Shown: piece after piece, positions 46,005 through 53,963 of the stretch
Layout of the letters: each line of letters starts with the position of its first letter
How positions within the stretch are numbered: position 1 is the stretch's first letter
Assembly: GCF_016907925.1 (NCBI RefSeq)
Contig: NZ_JAFBCZ010000016.1
Coordinates: forward strand, 1-64,000
Reading direction: 5' to 3'
Source: Herpetosiphon giganteus
GTDB lineage: Bacteria > Chloroflexota > Chloroflexia > Chloroflexales > Herpetosiphonaceae
DNA length: 64,000 nucleotides
Program-made: the position numbers and the translations under genes
Notes under the pieces: generated by a model
Seen by the model: the letters and a program-made list of their open reading frames with translations, nothing else
What the model was told of the DNA's origin: nothing
Databases searched by the model: none

Positions 46005-47690
46005 ATGGAAACGGCAATTAAGCAAACGGCTTCAGCAGCAGCCGAATTTGAACAGCCACGCTATACCAAGCGCGAAACCTTGCTCACAATGTTGAGCGTG
46101 CTCTTGGTGATGCTGTTGGCCTCACTTGATCAAACAATCGTTGGCACGGCGATGCCCAAAGTTATCACCGAATTGCACGGCTTTGATCGCTATACCTGGG
46201 TTACGACGGCCTATCTGTTGGCTTCAACGGTGATGGTGCCAATTTATGGCAAGCTTTCAGATATGTTTGGGCGTAAGCCGCTCTTTATCTTTGGCTTAAT
46301 TGTCTTTTTGATTGGCTCTGGCTTGTGTGGCGCGGCCCAAAGCATGAACCAATTGATTATTTTTCGTGGCTTGCAAGGTTTAGGCGCAGCCGCCTTGATG
46401 CCGATTGCCTTGGCGATTGTTGGCGATTTGTTCACGCCGCGCGAACGCGCTCGCTGGCAAGGCATCACTGGTGGGGTTTTTGGGATTTCGGCCATCCTTG
46501 GGCCAACCGCTGGTGGCTGGTTGACCGAACACGTTTCATGGCGCTGGATTTTCTACGTCAACTTGCCGTTGGGGATTATCGCGCTCTTGACCTTGATTTT
46601 CTTGATGCCAACCCTTGGACGCAAAGCCCAACGGGTCAAAATTGACTACATCGGCTCGATTTTGTTGGTTGTTGGGACGGTTCCGCTGTTGCTGGGCTTC
46701 ACCTGGGCTGGCTCGAAATATGCTTGGCTCTCAGCCCAAGTTTTGGGCATGTTTGGCTTATCGATTGTGTTTTTGGGCGCATTTATTGCCTATGAAGCAT
46801 GGCTCGAACGCAATAATGGCCAGCCAATTATCGAACCAAGCCTCTTCAAAAACAGCATTTTCCGCATTTCGGTGCTGATTACAATCATCTCGAATATGGC
46901 GCTGTTTGGTAATATTTTCTTCTTGCCCTTGTTTGTGCAAGGCGTGATTGGCACCTCGATTACCAATAGTGGCTTGATTATGACCCCGTTGATGCTGACT
47001 GCGATTATTTGTAGCGTGGTGGCGGGCCAAATCGTGGCCGCAACTGGCAAATACAAAATCATTGCAATTGTGGGCATGGCAATTAGCGTGTTGGGCGGCT
47101 TCTTGCTGCTGCAACTCGATTTGAATTCGACCAATACCAATGTGGCGATTGATATGGTTGTGTTAGGCTTGGGCATGGGCGCTGGCATGTCGCTGTATAC
47201 CTTGATTACCCAAAATGCCTTGCCCAACAAAATTGGCCAAGCAACCTCAGCCTTAACCTTCTTCCGCTCGATTGGTAGCACAATTGCTTTGGCGGCAATG
47301 GGTTCGGTGATGAACTCGGCCTATTTGCCAGCCTTCAAAGCAGCAATTCCTGCTGAAATTGTGCAAAGCGTACCAGCCGAAAGCTTGGCAGCCTTCAACA
47401 ATCCGCAAATTTTGCTTTCGCCTGAAACCCAATCGCTGATTCAGGCGCAGTTTGCCCAAGGCGGCGAGCAAGGCCAAGCGCTCTACAACACCTTGTTGGG
47501 CGCGGTCAAATATGGCTTGGTTGATGGTATTCACCATGTGTTTATCTTCAGCTTTGGGATCACGGTTTTGGGCTTTGTGGTCGTCTTCTTCCTCAAAGAA
47601 ATCGAACTACGCGGCGGACGCAAAAAAGCTGGCGCGCAAGTCGAGCAAGATGGCGAAACCGGCGCTGCTGGCATGGCGGCGTTTCATTAG
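46005..47690 (+). CDS. Drug:H+ antiporter, DHA2/EmrB-QacA type
   Basis: 561 residues with 14 hydrophobic segments. Family motifs are present: 'LDQTIVGTAMPKV' (motif D1), 'GKLSDMFGRKPLF' (motif A), 'GLQGLGAAALMPIAL' and 'GPTAGGWLTEHVSWRW' (motif C). A proton-driven multidrug exporter. The long outer loop before the last helices ('AQFAQGGEQGQALYNTLLG') is typical. It is co-transcribed with the TetR gene. Its stop codon is followed at once by AAGAACATAG heptads. Confidence 0.88.
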   Translation: METAIKQTASAAAEFEQPRYTKRETLLTMLSVLLVMLLASLDQTIVGTAMPKVITELHGFDRYTWVTTAYLLASTVMVPIYGKLSDMFGRKPLFIFGLIVFLIGSGLCGAAQSMNQLIIFRGLQGLGAAALMPIALAIVGDLFTPRERARWQGITGGVFGISAILGPTAGGWLTEHVSWRWIFYVNLPLGIIALLTLIFLMPTLGRKAQRVKIDYIGSILLVVGTVPLLLGFTWAGSKYAWLSAQVLGMFGLSIVFLGAFIAYEAWLERNNGQPIIEPSLFKNSIFRISVLITIISNMALFGNIFFLPLFVQGVIGTSITNSGLIMTPLMLTAIICSVVAGQIVAATGKYKIIAIVGMAISVLGGFLLLQLDLNSTNTNVAIDMVVLGLGMGAGMSLYTLITQNALPNKIGQATSALTFFRSIGSTIALAAMGSVMNSAYLPAFKAAIPAEIVQSVPAESLAAFNNPQILLSPETQSLIQAQFAQGGEQGQALYNTLLGAVKYGLVDGIHHVFIFSFGITVLGFVVVFFLKEIELRGGRKKAGAQVEQDGETGAAGMAAFH

Positions 47691-47757
47691 AAGAACATAG
47701 AGCAAAGAGCATAGAACATAGAACATAGAGCATAGAACATAGGGATTTGGGATTGGC
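47691..47757 (+). repeat. AGAACAT/AGAGCAT heptad run after the exporter gene
   Basis: Starts on the stop codon: AGAACAT-AGAGCAA-AGAGCAT-AGAACAT-AGAACAT-AGAGCAT-AGAACAT, then AGGGATT-TGGGATT. Eight to nine 7-mers in phase. Confidence 0.85.
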
Positions 47758-47762
47758 AACCG

Positions 47763-47890
47763 TGTCCCCCTCTCCCACGAAAACGCGGGCGAGGGGGAGC
47801 ACCCATTTCACCACGCCGTGCGGTAGAACCACAAGATTAAAGCCCCTCGCCCGCGCCGTGGGAGAGGGGTTGGGGTGAGGGGATCAGGCG
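47763..47890. repeat. Long palindromic element, second near-identical copy
   Basis: Matches the 42.3-kb element over about 150 bp (CCCACGAAAACGCGGGCGAG..GATTAAAGCCCCTCGCCCGC..GGTTAACCTCATG). Here the outer ends (GTGTCCCCC / GGGGATCAGG) do not pair beyond the GC core. Confidence 0.85.
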
Positions 47891-47949
47891 GCGGTTAACC
47901 TCATGTACCATTACACATAGAACATATGGATCGGGCTATAGTGGCTCGA

Positions 47950-48145
47950 TCCCCTTTTTTTAAGGATGAATTATGAAGGATGAGGGATGAAATACCAAAT
48001 CAAAAGGCAAAAGTGAAAAGTCAAAAGCTTATAGCCTAATCCTCAACATCTGTGGGAATCTGTGGCTAAAAATACAGCTTCGCGCTCTTCGCGTGCTTCG
48101 CGGTTTCAACTTCGTGTCCTTCATGCTCTTCATTGGATTAAAATA
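47950..48145. repeat. Mixed 7- and 9-nt repeat mosaic
   Basis: AGGATGAATTATGAAGGATGAGGGATGAAA, AAAAGGCAAAAGTGAAAAGTCAAAAG, TTATAGCC, ATCTGTGGGAATCTGTGGC, then CTCTTCGCGTGCTTCGCGG (9-nt units). The same modules recur near 51.4, 56.5 and 59.9 kb. Together with the two repeats above and the aceB promoter these fill the 620-bp gene-free stretch. Confidence 0.7.
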
Positions 48146-48162
48146 TACTAAATTATCTGCTA

Positions 48163-48222
48163 GCGAATATTCGCTTGACAGCTTTAAAACATTGTGATAT
48201 TCTTCGCTCAGTGAAAATTCGC
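48163..48222 (+). promoter_or_regulatory. aceB promoter with flanking operator-like repeats
   Basis: TTGACA (48175-48180), a 17-bp spacer, TATTCT (48198-48203): a good housekeeping-type promoter. The perfect palindrome GCGAATATTCGC (48163-48174) abuts the -35. GTGAAAATTCGC (48211-48222, 10 of 12 matches) lies just after the -10, near the start point. The sites are 48 bp apart centre to centre. A repressor bound to both would enclose the promoter. Confidence 0.65.
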
Positions 48223-48313
48223 TGGCGATAAAAATTATCTACCAAGCCTGTTTTTACTAGAATCCATGCACCAATCCAACGTCGATGGTGACGCACCGGA
48301 AAGGAACGACCGC

Positions 48314-49906
48314 ATGACTGATCGGCAACATGGCGTGAAAATCAACGCCCCCATCACCCCCGCTGCGGCGGAATTGTTGACGGAACCAGCTCTCCACTTT
48401 TTAGCTGCTTTGCATCGCAGCTTTGACCAAACTCGCCGCGACGTATTGCACGGACGAGTGGAACGCCAAAGCCGACTCGATGCAGGCGAACGCCCTGATT
48501 TTCTCGCTGAAACTGCTAGCATTCGAGCCAGCGACTGGCAAATTGCCCCAATTCCTGATGAAATTCGCAATCGGCGGGTTGAAATCACTGGGCCAATCGA
48601 TCGCAAAATGATCATCAATGCGCTCAACTCTGGAGCCAACGTCTTCATGGCCGACTGTGAAGATGCCACCACTCCAAGCTGGGATAACTTGGTCAGCGGT
48701 CAATTGAATTTGCGCGATGCAGTCAACCGCACGATTAGCTTCACCAACGAAGCTGGCAAAGCCTATCGCTTAAATGACCACGTTGCGGTGTTGTTTGTGC
48801 GGCCTCGCGGCTGGCACTTGCTCGAAAAGCATGTCACCGTTGATGGCGAACCAATGGCTGGCGGTTTGTTCGATTTTGGTTTGTACTTATTCCACAATGC
48901 CAAAACCTTACTCGCCCGTGGCTCTGCTCCTTACTTTTATCTACCAAAACTCGAAAGCCATCGCGAAGCCCGTTTGTGGAATGATGTTTTCGTCTTTGCC
49001 CAAAAGCAACTCGGCCTGCCCCATGGCTCGATCAAAGCAACTGTCTTGATCGAAACAATTTTGGCAGCCTTCGAGATGGACGAAATTCTCTACGAATTGC
49101 GCGACCACTCTGCTGGCCTCAACTGTGGCCGCTGGGATTACATCTTCAGCTGCATCAAAAAATTTGCCAAACTTGAGCATTTTGTGCTTGCTGATCGGGC
49201 TTTCGTAACGATGACCTCACGCTTTATGCGCTCATACTCGTTGCTGGCGATCAAAACTTGCCATCGCCGTGGTGCGCATGCGATGGGCGGTATGGCAGCT
49301 CAGATTCCGATTAAGCACGATGCCCAAGCCAATGCCGAAGCCCTCGCCAAAGTTCAAGCAGATAAAGAGCGCGAAGCCCGCGACGGCCACGACGGCACAT
49401 GGGTTGCTCACCCAGGCTTGGTTCCGTTGGCCAAGGCCGCCTTTGATGCCTTGATGCCTGAAGCTAACCAAATTGGCAAGCAGCTTGAAGTTGAAATTAC
49501 CGCCGATGATTTGCTGCGTTTCGAGCCATCAGCGCCAATTACCGAGCAAGGCTTGCGCAAAAATATCAGCGTTGGTATCCAATATATCGAGGCTTGGCTT
49601 GGTGGCTTAGGCTGTGTGCCGCTCTACAATTTGATGGAAGATGCAGCAACCGCCGAAATCTCCCGTGCGCAAGTTTGGCAATGGGTACATCAGCCCAATG
49701 GCATCACCGAAGAGTTTCGCAAAATTACCCTCGAATGGGTGCGCGAGTTGGTTGTGGAAGAATTAGCCACAATTGAACAAGAAGTTGGCGCAGAACGCTA
49801 TCGTAATGGTCATTATGCCCGCGCTAGCCAATTGTTTGAGCAACTGGTTGCCAACCCAACCTTTACCGAATTTCTCACCCTTCCTGCTTACGACCAAATC
49901 GATTAA
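48314..49906 (+). CDS. aceB: Malate synthase A
   Basis: Condenses glyoxylate with acetyl-CoA to malate. The 530 residues match the usual length of malate synthase A. 'IDRKMIINALNSGANVFMAD' and 'CEDATTPSWDN' (metal and glyoxylate site), 'VRPRGWHLLEKHV', 'VLIETILAAFEMDEILYELR' and 'LNCGRWDYIFS' are family landmarks. ATG 48314 has AAAGGA 8 nt upstream, better than ATG 48266. With the isocitrate lyase gene 170 bp downstream it completes the glyoxylate shunt for growth on acetate or fatty acids. Confidence 0.94.
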   Translation: MTDRQHGVKINAPITPAAAELLTEPALHFLAALHRSFDQTRRDVLHGRVERQSRLDAGERPDFLAETASIRASDWQIAPIPDEIRNRRVEITGPIDRKMIINALNSGANVFMADCEDATTPSWDNLVSGQLNLRDAVNRTISFTNEAGKAYRLNDHVAVLFVRPRGWHLLEKHVTVDGEPMAGGLFDFGLYLFHNAKTLLARGSAPYFYLPKLESHREARLWNDVFVFAQKQLGLPHGSIKATVLIETILAAFEMDEILYELRDHSAGLNCGRWDYIFSCIKKFAKLEHFVLADRAFVTMTSRFMRSYSLLAIKTCHRRGAHAMGGMAAQIPIKHDAQANAEALAKVQADKEREARDGHDGTWVAHPGLVPLAKAAFDALMPEANQIGKQLEVEITADDLLRFEPSAPITEQGLRKNISVGIQYIEAWLGGLGCVPLYNLMEDAATAEISRAQVWQWVHQPNGITEEFRKITLEWVRELVVEELATIEQEVGAERYRNGHYARASQLFEQLVANPTFTEFLTLPAYDQID

Positions 49907-49996
49907 TTAAATTGGCAGCGTGCAGGTGCTAGCATCAAACAACAATGACTAAAACCTGCAATGCTGTGTCGGGATAGATTTGATTTTTACTCGCTA

Positions 49997-50036
49997 CTTT
50001 GGCGATGTTGCCCTAGCGCTTTGGCGATTGTAACGA
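49997..50036 (+). promoter_or_regulatory. Direct repeats and weak promoter before aceA
   Basis: CTTTGGCGAT at 49997-50006 and again at 50019-50028, exactly 22 bp (two helical turns) apart. The second copy lies in the 17-bp spacer of TTGCCC (50008) and TAACGA (50031). The core TGGCGAT also occurs at 48223-48229 just after the aceB promoter. A shared regulator site is possible. Confidence 0.45.
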
Positions 50037-50075
50037 GCTACATGCCACCATTGTAATTTGACAAAGGAGTCAGCC

Positions 50076-51368
50076 ATGAACACCACGAACGGTATCTCAA
50101 CAACAGAACTGGAACGGGGTTGGGCAACGGACGCACGTTGGCAGGGGATTCAGCGCGATTACACAGCAGAAGATGTTGTGCGTTTGCGCGGTTCAGTCAT
50201 TATTGAGCAAACGTTGGCTCGTATGGGTGCTGAACGCTTGTGGGATCTCTTACATAGCGAAGATTACGTGCATGCGTTGGGTGCGCTGACTGGCAATCAA
50301 GCGATGCAGATGGTCAAAGCAGGCTTGAAAGCAATTTACTTGAGTGGCTGGCAGGTTGCCGCCGATGCCAATATGGCAGGCCAAATGTATCCCGATCAAA
50401 GCTTGTATCCCGCCAACAGCGTGCCACAAGTGGTCAAGCGGATCAACCAAACCTTGCAACGCTGCGACCAAATTTATCATTCAGAAGCGAAAGATGGCAC
50501 CTACTGGTTTGCGCCAATTATCGCCGATGCTGAAGCTGGCTTTGGCGGCCCACTCAATGCCTTCGAAATGATGAAAGCCATGATCGAAGCAGGCGCAGCA
50601 GGCGTGCACTTCGAAGATCAATTGTCATCAGAAAAGAAATGTGGCCACTTGGGCGGCAAAGTGCTTATCCCAACGAGCCACTTCATTCGCACGCTGCAAG
50701 CTGCTCGTTTGGCCGCCGACGTGATGGACGTACCAACCTTGGTCGTCGCTCGCACCGATGCCAATGGCGCATACCTCTTGACCAGCGACGTTGATCCTCG
50801 TGATCGCGAGTTTTGTACTGGCGAACGCACCTCAGAAGGCTTCTTCTGCATTCGCGGCGGCATCGATTCAGCAATTGCCCGTGGTTTGGCCTACGCGCCA
50901 TATGCCGATTTGATTTGGTGTGAAACTTCAACCCCAGACTTGGAAGAAGCTCGCAAATTTGCTGAAGCGATTCATGCCCAATATCCAGGCAAATTGTTGG
51001 CCTATAACTGCTCGCCATCGTTCAACTGGAAGCGCAATTTGGACGATGCCACGATTGCTAAGTTCCAAAGCGAACTCGGCGCAATGGGCTACAAGTTCCA
51101 ATTCATCACCTTGGCTGGCTTCCACGCCTTGAACTACAGCATGTTCGATTTGGCATCTGGCTACCGCGATCAAGGCATGAGCGCCTATGTTCAGTTGCAA
51201 CAAGCTGAGTTCAACCGCGAAAGCGAAGGCTACACCGCCGTCAAGCACCAACGCGAAGTTGGCACTGGCTACTTCGATATGGTTGCCCAAGCAGTTTCCG
51301 GTGGTATGTCATCGACCACCGCCTTGAGCGGCTCGACCGAGCACGAACAATTTGTTGGAGCCCATTAG
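50076..51368 (+). CDS. aceA: Isocitrate lyase
   Basis: Splits isocitrate into succinate and glyoxylate. 430 residues, the normal bacterial length. The catalytic signature '[13 protein letters not shown]' holds the active cysteine; 'GWQVAADAN', '[12 protein letters not shown]', 'GVHFEDQ' and 'YNCSPSFNW' are further family motifs. ATG 50076 has AAAGGAG 6 nt upstream. It is separated from aceB by 169 bp with its own repeats and probable promoter, so the two may be regulated together but not strictly as one unit. Confidence 0.95.
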   Translation: MNTTNGISTTELERGWATDARWQGIQRDYTAEDVVRLRGSVIIEQTLARMGAERLWDLLHSEDYVHALGALTGNQAMQMVKAGLKAIYLSGWQVAADANMAGQMYPDQSLYPANSVPQVVKRINQTLQRCDQIYHSEAKDGTYWFAPIIADAEAGFGGPLNAFEMMKAMIEAGAAGVHFEDQLSSEKKCGHLGGKVLIPTSHFIRTLQAARLAADVMDVPTLVVARTDANGAYLLTSDVDPRDREFCTGERTSEGFFCIRGGIDSAIARGLAYAPYADLIWCETSTPDLEEARKFAEAIHAQYPGKLLAYNCSPSFNWKRNLDDATIAKFQSELGAMGYKFQFITLAGFHALNYSMFDLASGYRDQGMSAYVQLQQAEFNRESEGYTAVKHQREVGTGYFDMVAQAVSGGMSSTTALSGSTEHEQFVGAH

Positions 51369-51640
51369 AAAGGATGAGGGAAGAGGAATGAAGGATGAAG
51401 AGTAGGATTTAGGGGTAGAAACAGAACATAAGGAAAGTCAGAAGTCAGAAATCAAAAGTCAAAAGTAGGCTTTAGAAGTCATCAGGGATTAGGTTTAACG
51501 CAGAGGCGCAGAGCATAGATGGCGCTAGGCTAGCGGAATATTTTGTAGTATTGCAATAATTCCGATAGCCAAAAGCCTATAGCCCATAGCCAATTTCCCT
51601 TCGTGCTCTTCGTGTTCTTCGTGGTTTCAACATCCTAAAT
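51369..51640 (+). repeat. Heptad mosaic after aceA
   Basis: Begins at the aceA stop: AAGGATG-AGGGAAG-AGGAATG-AAGGATG-AAGAGTA, then ACAGAACATAAGG, GTC-AGAAGTC-AGAAATC-AAAAGTC-AAAAGTA, AACGCAGAGGCGCAGAGCATAG, CCGATAGCCAAAAGCCTATAGCC, and 9-nt CTTCGTG units. No gene is seen. The rest of the stretch to 51795 holds a hairpin (next entry) and a TATAAT. Confidence 0.75.
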
Positions 51641-51710
51641 CCTACTCGATCTGCGACTATTGCAAAGCCAGTGAGCCGGCTCTGCGATGGTAAAAAATAC
51701 CCTGCATTGC

Positions 51711-51764
51711 TCGCACCGCGCTGATCTCTCCATGAGATCGCGGTGCGAGTTTTTTGGCTATAAT
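51711..51764 (+). terminator. Strong hairpin with T run, followed by TATAAT
   Basis: CTCGCACCGC, then GATCTC-TCCAT-GAGATC, then GCGGTGCGAG and TTTTTT. An intrinsic terminator by form, but 340 nt from aceA and only 30 nt before the next gene's start region. TATAAT at 51759-51764 follows it. It may end read-through from the repeat region or act as a leader attenuator of the kinase gene. Confidence 0.7.
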
Positions 51765-51795
51765 ACAACCTCGCTTGTGTTTTGGAGATTTGGCA

Positions 51796-52308
51796 ATGGC
51801 GCAGCATCGCAATGTGATTTTAATTGGCATGCCTGGCTCAGGCAAAAGTACGCTGGGTATTTTATTGGCCAAAGCGTTGGTCTTCGATTTTATTGATACT
51901 GATGTGGTGATTCAAACTCGCCAGCATGGCCGCTTGATTGAGATTCTCGAACGGCTTGGCCCTGAGCAATTTTGCGCAGTCGAAAACCAATATTGCGCCG
52001 AGCTAGAGCTTGATCAATATGTGGTGGCAACTGGCGGCAGCGTGATTTACAGCCCCGATGCCATGGCCAATTTTCAGCGGCTTGGCACGATCGTCTATCT
52101 TGCGATTGAATTTGCTGAACTTTTGCCACGGATCAGCGATATGGATTCGCGCGGAATTGTGATGCAGCCAGGCCAGACCTTTGCCGATTTATATGCCGAG
52201 CGTGTGCCGCTCTACCAACAATTTGCCGATATTACGGTGCAGTGCACTGGCGACGATCACGAACATACAGTCAGCCAAATTATGGCGGCGTTAGCTGCAC
52301 ATACTTAA
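51796..52308 (+). CDS. Shikimate-kinase-like P-loop kinase with altered substrate site
   Basis: 170 residues, the size of AroK. Walker A 'LIGMPGSGKSTLG' at about 9-21, 'DFIDTDVVI' (shikimate-binding DTD), 'VVATGGSVIY' and 'YAERVPLYQQFADITV' (lid/arginine region). In ordinary shikimate kinases the glycine motif is GGG and a conserved Arg sits in 'FRxxE'; here they read GGS and 'FCAVE'. The kinase fold is certain but the substrate may not be shikimate. GGAG is 8 nt before ATG 51796. The 3' end overlaps the convergent gene by 29 bp. Confidence 0.75.
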   Translation: MAQHRNVILIGMPGSGKSTLGILLAKALVFDFIDTDVVIQTRQHGRLIEILERLGPEQFCAVENQYCAELELDQYVVATGGSVIYSPDAMANFQRLGTIVYLAIEFAELLPRISDMDSRGIVMQPGQTFADLYAERVPLYQQFADITVQCTGDDHEHTVSQIMAALAAHT

Positions 52309-52771
52309 TTTGGCTGTGCTCAACGCTAATTGTGCCATCGGCAGCGAAAAAGCGCTCGCCACTATCAACTGGAATCGACAGCAGATCGATTGGCGCTGAG
52401 CGTTTAATCGTGCTGGTTAATTCGGCAATTACTTGGGTTAATGGTTCTAGGTTACTGGCCCATTTGGCAAACACAAAATGGGTTTGGCGATAGCGCTTGA
52501 GCAACGTTTCCAATTTATCCATCCCTACATGGCCAGCCTCGCCCCAAAACAGCGGTGCTCCTTGACTATCGAGGGCAATCACATCAGGCTTATAGCGCAA
52601 GCCAATTGGTGTTTCAACTCGGGCCTCGGGATAGTTGGGCAAATATAAAGCCCAAATTAATGCCTTCATAATCACATGTTCGCTTGATTCGACTGGGCGT
52701 TTAATCATTACCACTTGCGAACCATGGGCCTTGAATGTCCATTTACGGCGTAAAAATAGCTCATTGCTCAT
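52280..52771 (-). CDS. YaeQ-like protein, possible PD-(D/E)xK fold
   Basis: 163 residues. 'HVIMKALIWALYLPNYPEAR', 'KPDVIALDSQGAPLFWGEAG' and 'KLETLLKRYRQTHFVFAKW' follow the order of the YaeQ family, which has a PD-(D/E)xK nuclease-like fold; the D-x(n)-E-x-G acidic pattern is visible. The assignment is by pattern only. AGGGAG lies before the ATG. Its last 29 bp are shared with the kinase gene on the other strand. Confidence 0.5.
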   Translation of the reverse strand: MSNELFLRRKWTFKAHGSQVVMIKRPVESSEHVIMKALIWALYLPNYPEARVETPIGLRYKPDVIALDSQGAPLFWGEAGHVGMDKLETLLKRYRQTHFVFAKWASNLEPLTQVIAELTSTIKRSAPIDLLSIPVDSGERFFAADGTISVEHSQIKYVQLTPP

Positions 52772-52850
52772 GCTGAAACTCCCTATGCAGCCTAGCGTAT
52801 AGCTTTAGGATACCTATTCTACGAATTGAGAGTTTGAAAGGATTGTTGTT

Positions 52851-53162
52851 ATGGATTCAATATTTTCGTTTTTGGTATTTGTCGGTTTGGTTGGGCTGAT
52901 TATCGCTTGGCATGTCTTTGAACATAAACGTTCAGTCCAGTTAATTCAGCAATGGGCTGCTAGCAACGGCTACCAGATTCTCGAGCTTGAGCAACGCTGG
53001 TTTCGGCGCGGCCCCTTCTTTTGGCGCTCTAGTAAATACCATACTGTGTTCTATGTTGATGTGATTAATGCGCAAGGCGCGATGCAAGCTGTTTGGATTC
53101 GCTGTGGTGGCTGGTTTAGCGGGCTTTTCTCCGATCAGCTGACAGTCCGATTCGATTCATAA
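52851..53162 (+). CDS. Small single-helix membrane protein A
   Basis: 103 residues. One N-terminal membrane segment (4-22, 'IFSFLVFVGLVGLIIAWHV') is followed by a cytosolic beta-rich domain with 'WAASNGYQILELEQRWFRRG', 'GPFFWR', and 'VWIRCGGWFSG'. It is a paralogue of the protein at 53571. Function unknown. GAAAGGA lies upstream of the ATG. Its last 28 bp overlap the convergent gene. Confidence 0.65.
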   Translation: MDSIFSFLVFVGLVGLIIAWHVFEHKRSVQLIQQWAASNGYQILELEQRWFRRGPFFWRSSKYHTVFYVDVINAQGAMQAVWIRCGGWFSGLFSDQLTVRFDS

Positions 53163-53470
53163 GCTTGAAACCAATCCCAATAGGGCGTGTTTTTGATCAA
53201 GCGCCGATTATAATCAGGTGCTTGATCGTTCCACCAAACTGGGCCGCGTTCGCCGAGCGCCACTTTACAGCGCTGAACCTCGGCGCGAGCTGTGCGTTCG
53301 GCCTCGTGGTTTTGTTGGCGTTTGGCTTGGCCAACAGCGCGGCGGGCGTTCATCAATTGATTGACCAAATGTTGACGTTCTTCAGGATCTAAGTTTGGGT
53401 TGCTACAGCGCCATAAGCGTTGCTTGACCACAAAATAGCGTCCATCGGGAGTTGTTGGATATTTTGGCAT
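53135..53470 (-). CDS. Small conserved soluble protein (MPKYPTTPDGRYFVV type)
   Basis: 111 residues, basic and helical. It begins 'MPKYPTTPDGRYFVV' and contains 'LWRCSNPNLDPEERQHLVNQ', 'ALGERGPVWWND', 'APDYNRRLIKNTPY'. I have seen this family in many proteobacteria and regard it as conserved but uncharacterised. ATG 53470 has AAGGAG 5 nt upstream. It lies between the two paralogous membrane-protein genes on the opposite strand. Confidence 0.7.
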   Translation of the reverse strand: MPKYPTTPDGRYFVVKQRLWRCSNPNLDPEERQHLVNQLMNARRAVGQAKRQQNHEAERTARAEVQRCKVALGERGPVWWNDQAPDYNRRLIKNTPYWDWFQAYESNRTVS

Positions 53471-53570
53471 GGCTGCTCCTTGCGGTTGCATACCAAAAAT
53501 AATGCCAGCGCAACGTTTAATCATTAACTGCGTATCGAGAGCAAGATTGTTTTGAAAGGAGAGGTTTTTG

Positions 53571-53867
53571 ATGCTTGTGTATGTTTTGGTTACTTTAGCG
53601 GTTGTGAGTGGCGCATTTTTGCTTGGGCGCTATCAGATTCTCAAACGCGATGAACATATTGAAGATTGGGCTGTGCAGCAAAAATATCAAATTGTAGCGA
53701 TTAAACGCCCTTGGCTGAGCCTTGGCCCCTTTCTCTGGCGCACAGGCGAAAATGATCAAGTCTATAAAGTTGAATTACAGGATCAAGCTGGCGAAAATAT
53801 GAGTGGCTGGTTGCGCTATCGCGGCTTTTTATTCGGCAATTATGAAATTGATTTGGAATTTGAATAG
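53571..53867 (+). CDS. Small single-helix membrane protein B
   Basis: 98 residues. The same plan as protein A at 52851: a membrane segment at 3-20, then 'WAVQQKYQIVAIKRPWLSLG', 'GPFLWR', 'YKVELQDQAG', and 'GWLRYRGFLFG'. The pair shares W..xx.YQI...GPF.WR and a C-terminal WLR.xG motif. ATG 53571 is used; the preceding TTG is not needed. AAAGGAGAGG lies upstream. Function unknown. Confidence 0.65.
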   Translation: MLVYVLVTLAVVSGAFLLGRYQILKRDEHIEDWAVQQKYQIVAIKRPWLSLGPFLWRTGENDQVYKVELQDQAGENMSGWLRYRGFLFGNYEIDLEFE

Positions 53868-53963
53868 GTTTTTTGAAATAAAAATGTGATTTTGAAAATG
53901 CAAATGGTGCAAGGCTAGAAATTTAGCCTTGCACCATATTTTTATGTTTAAAACTCTAGGCGA

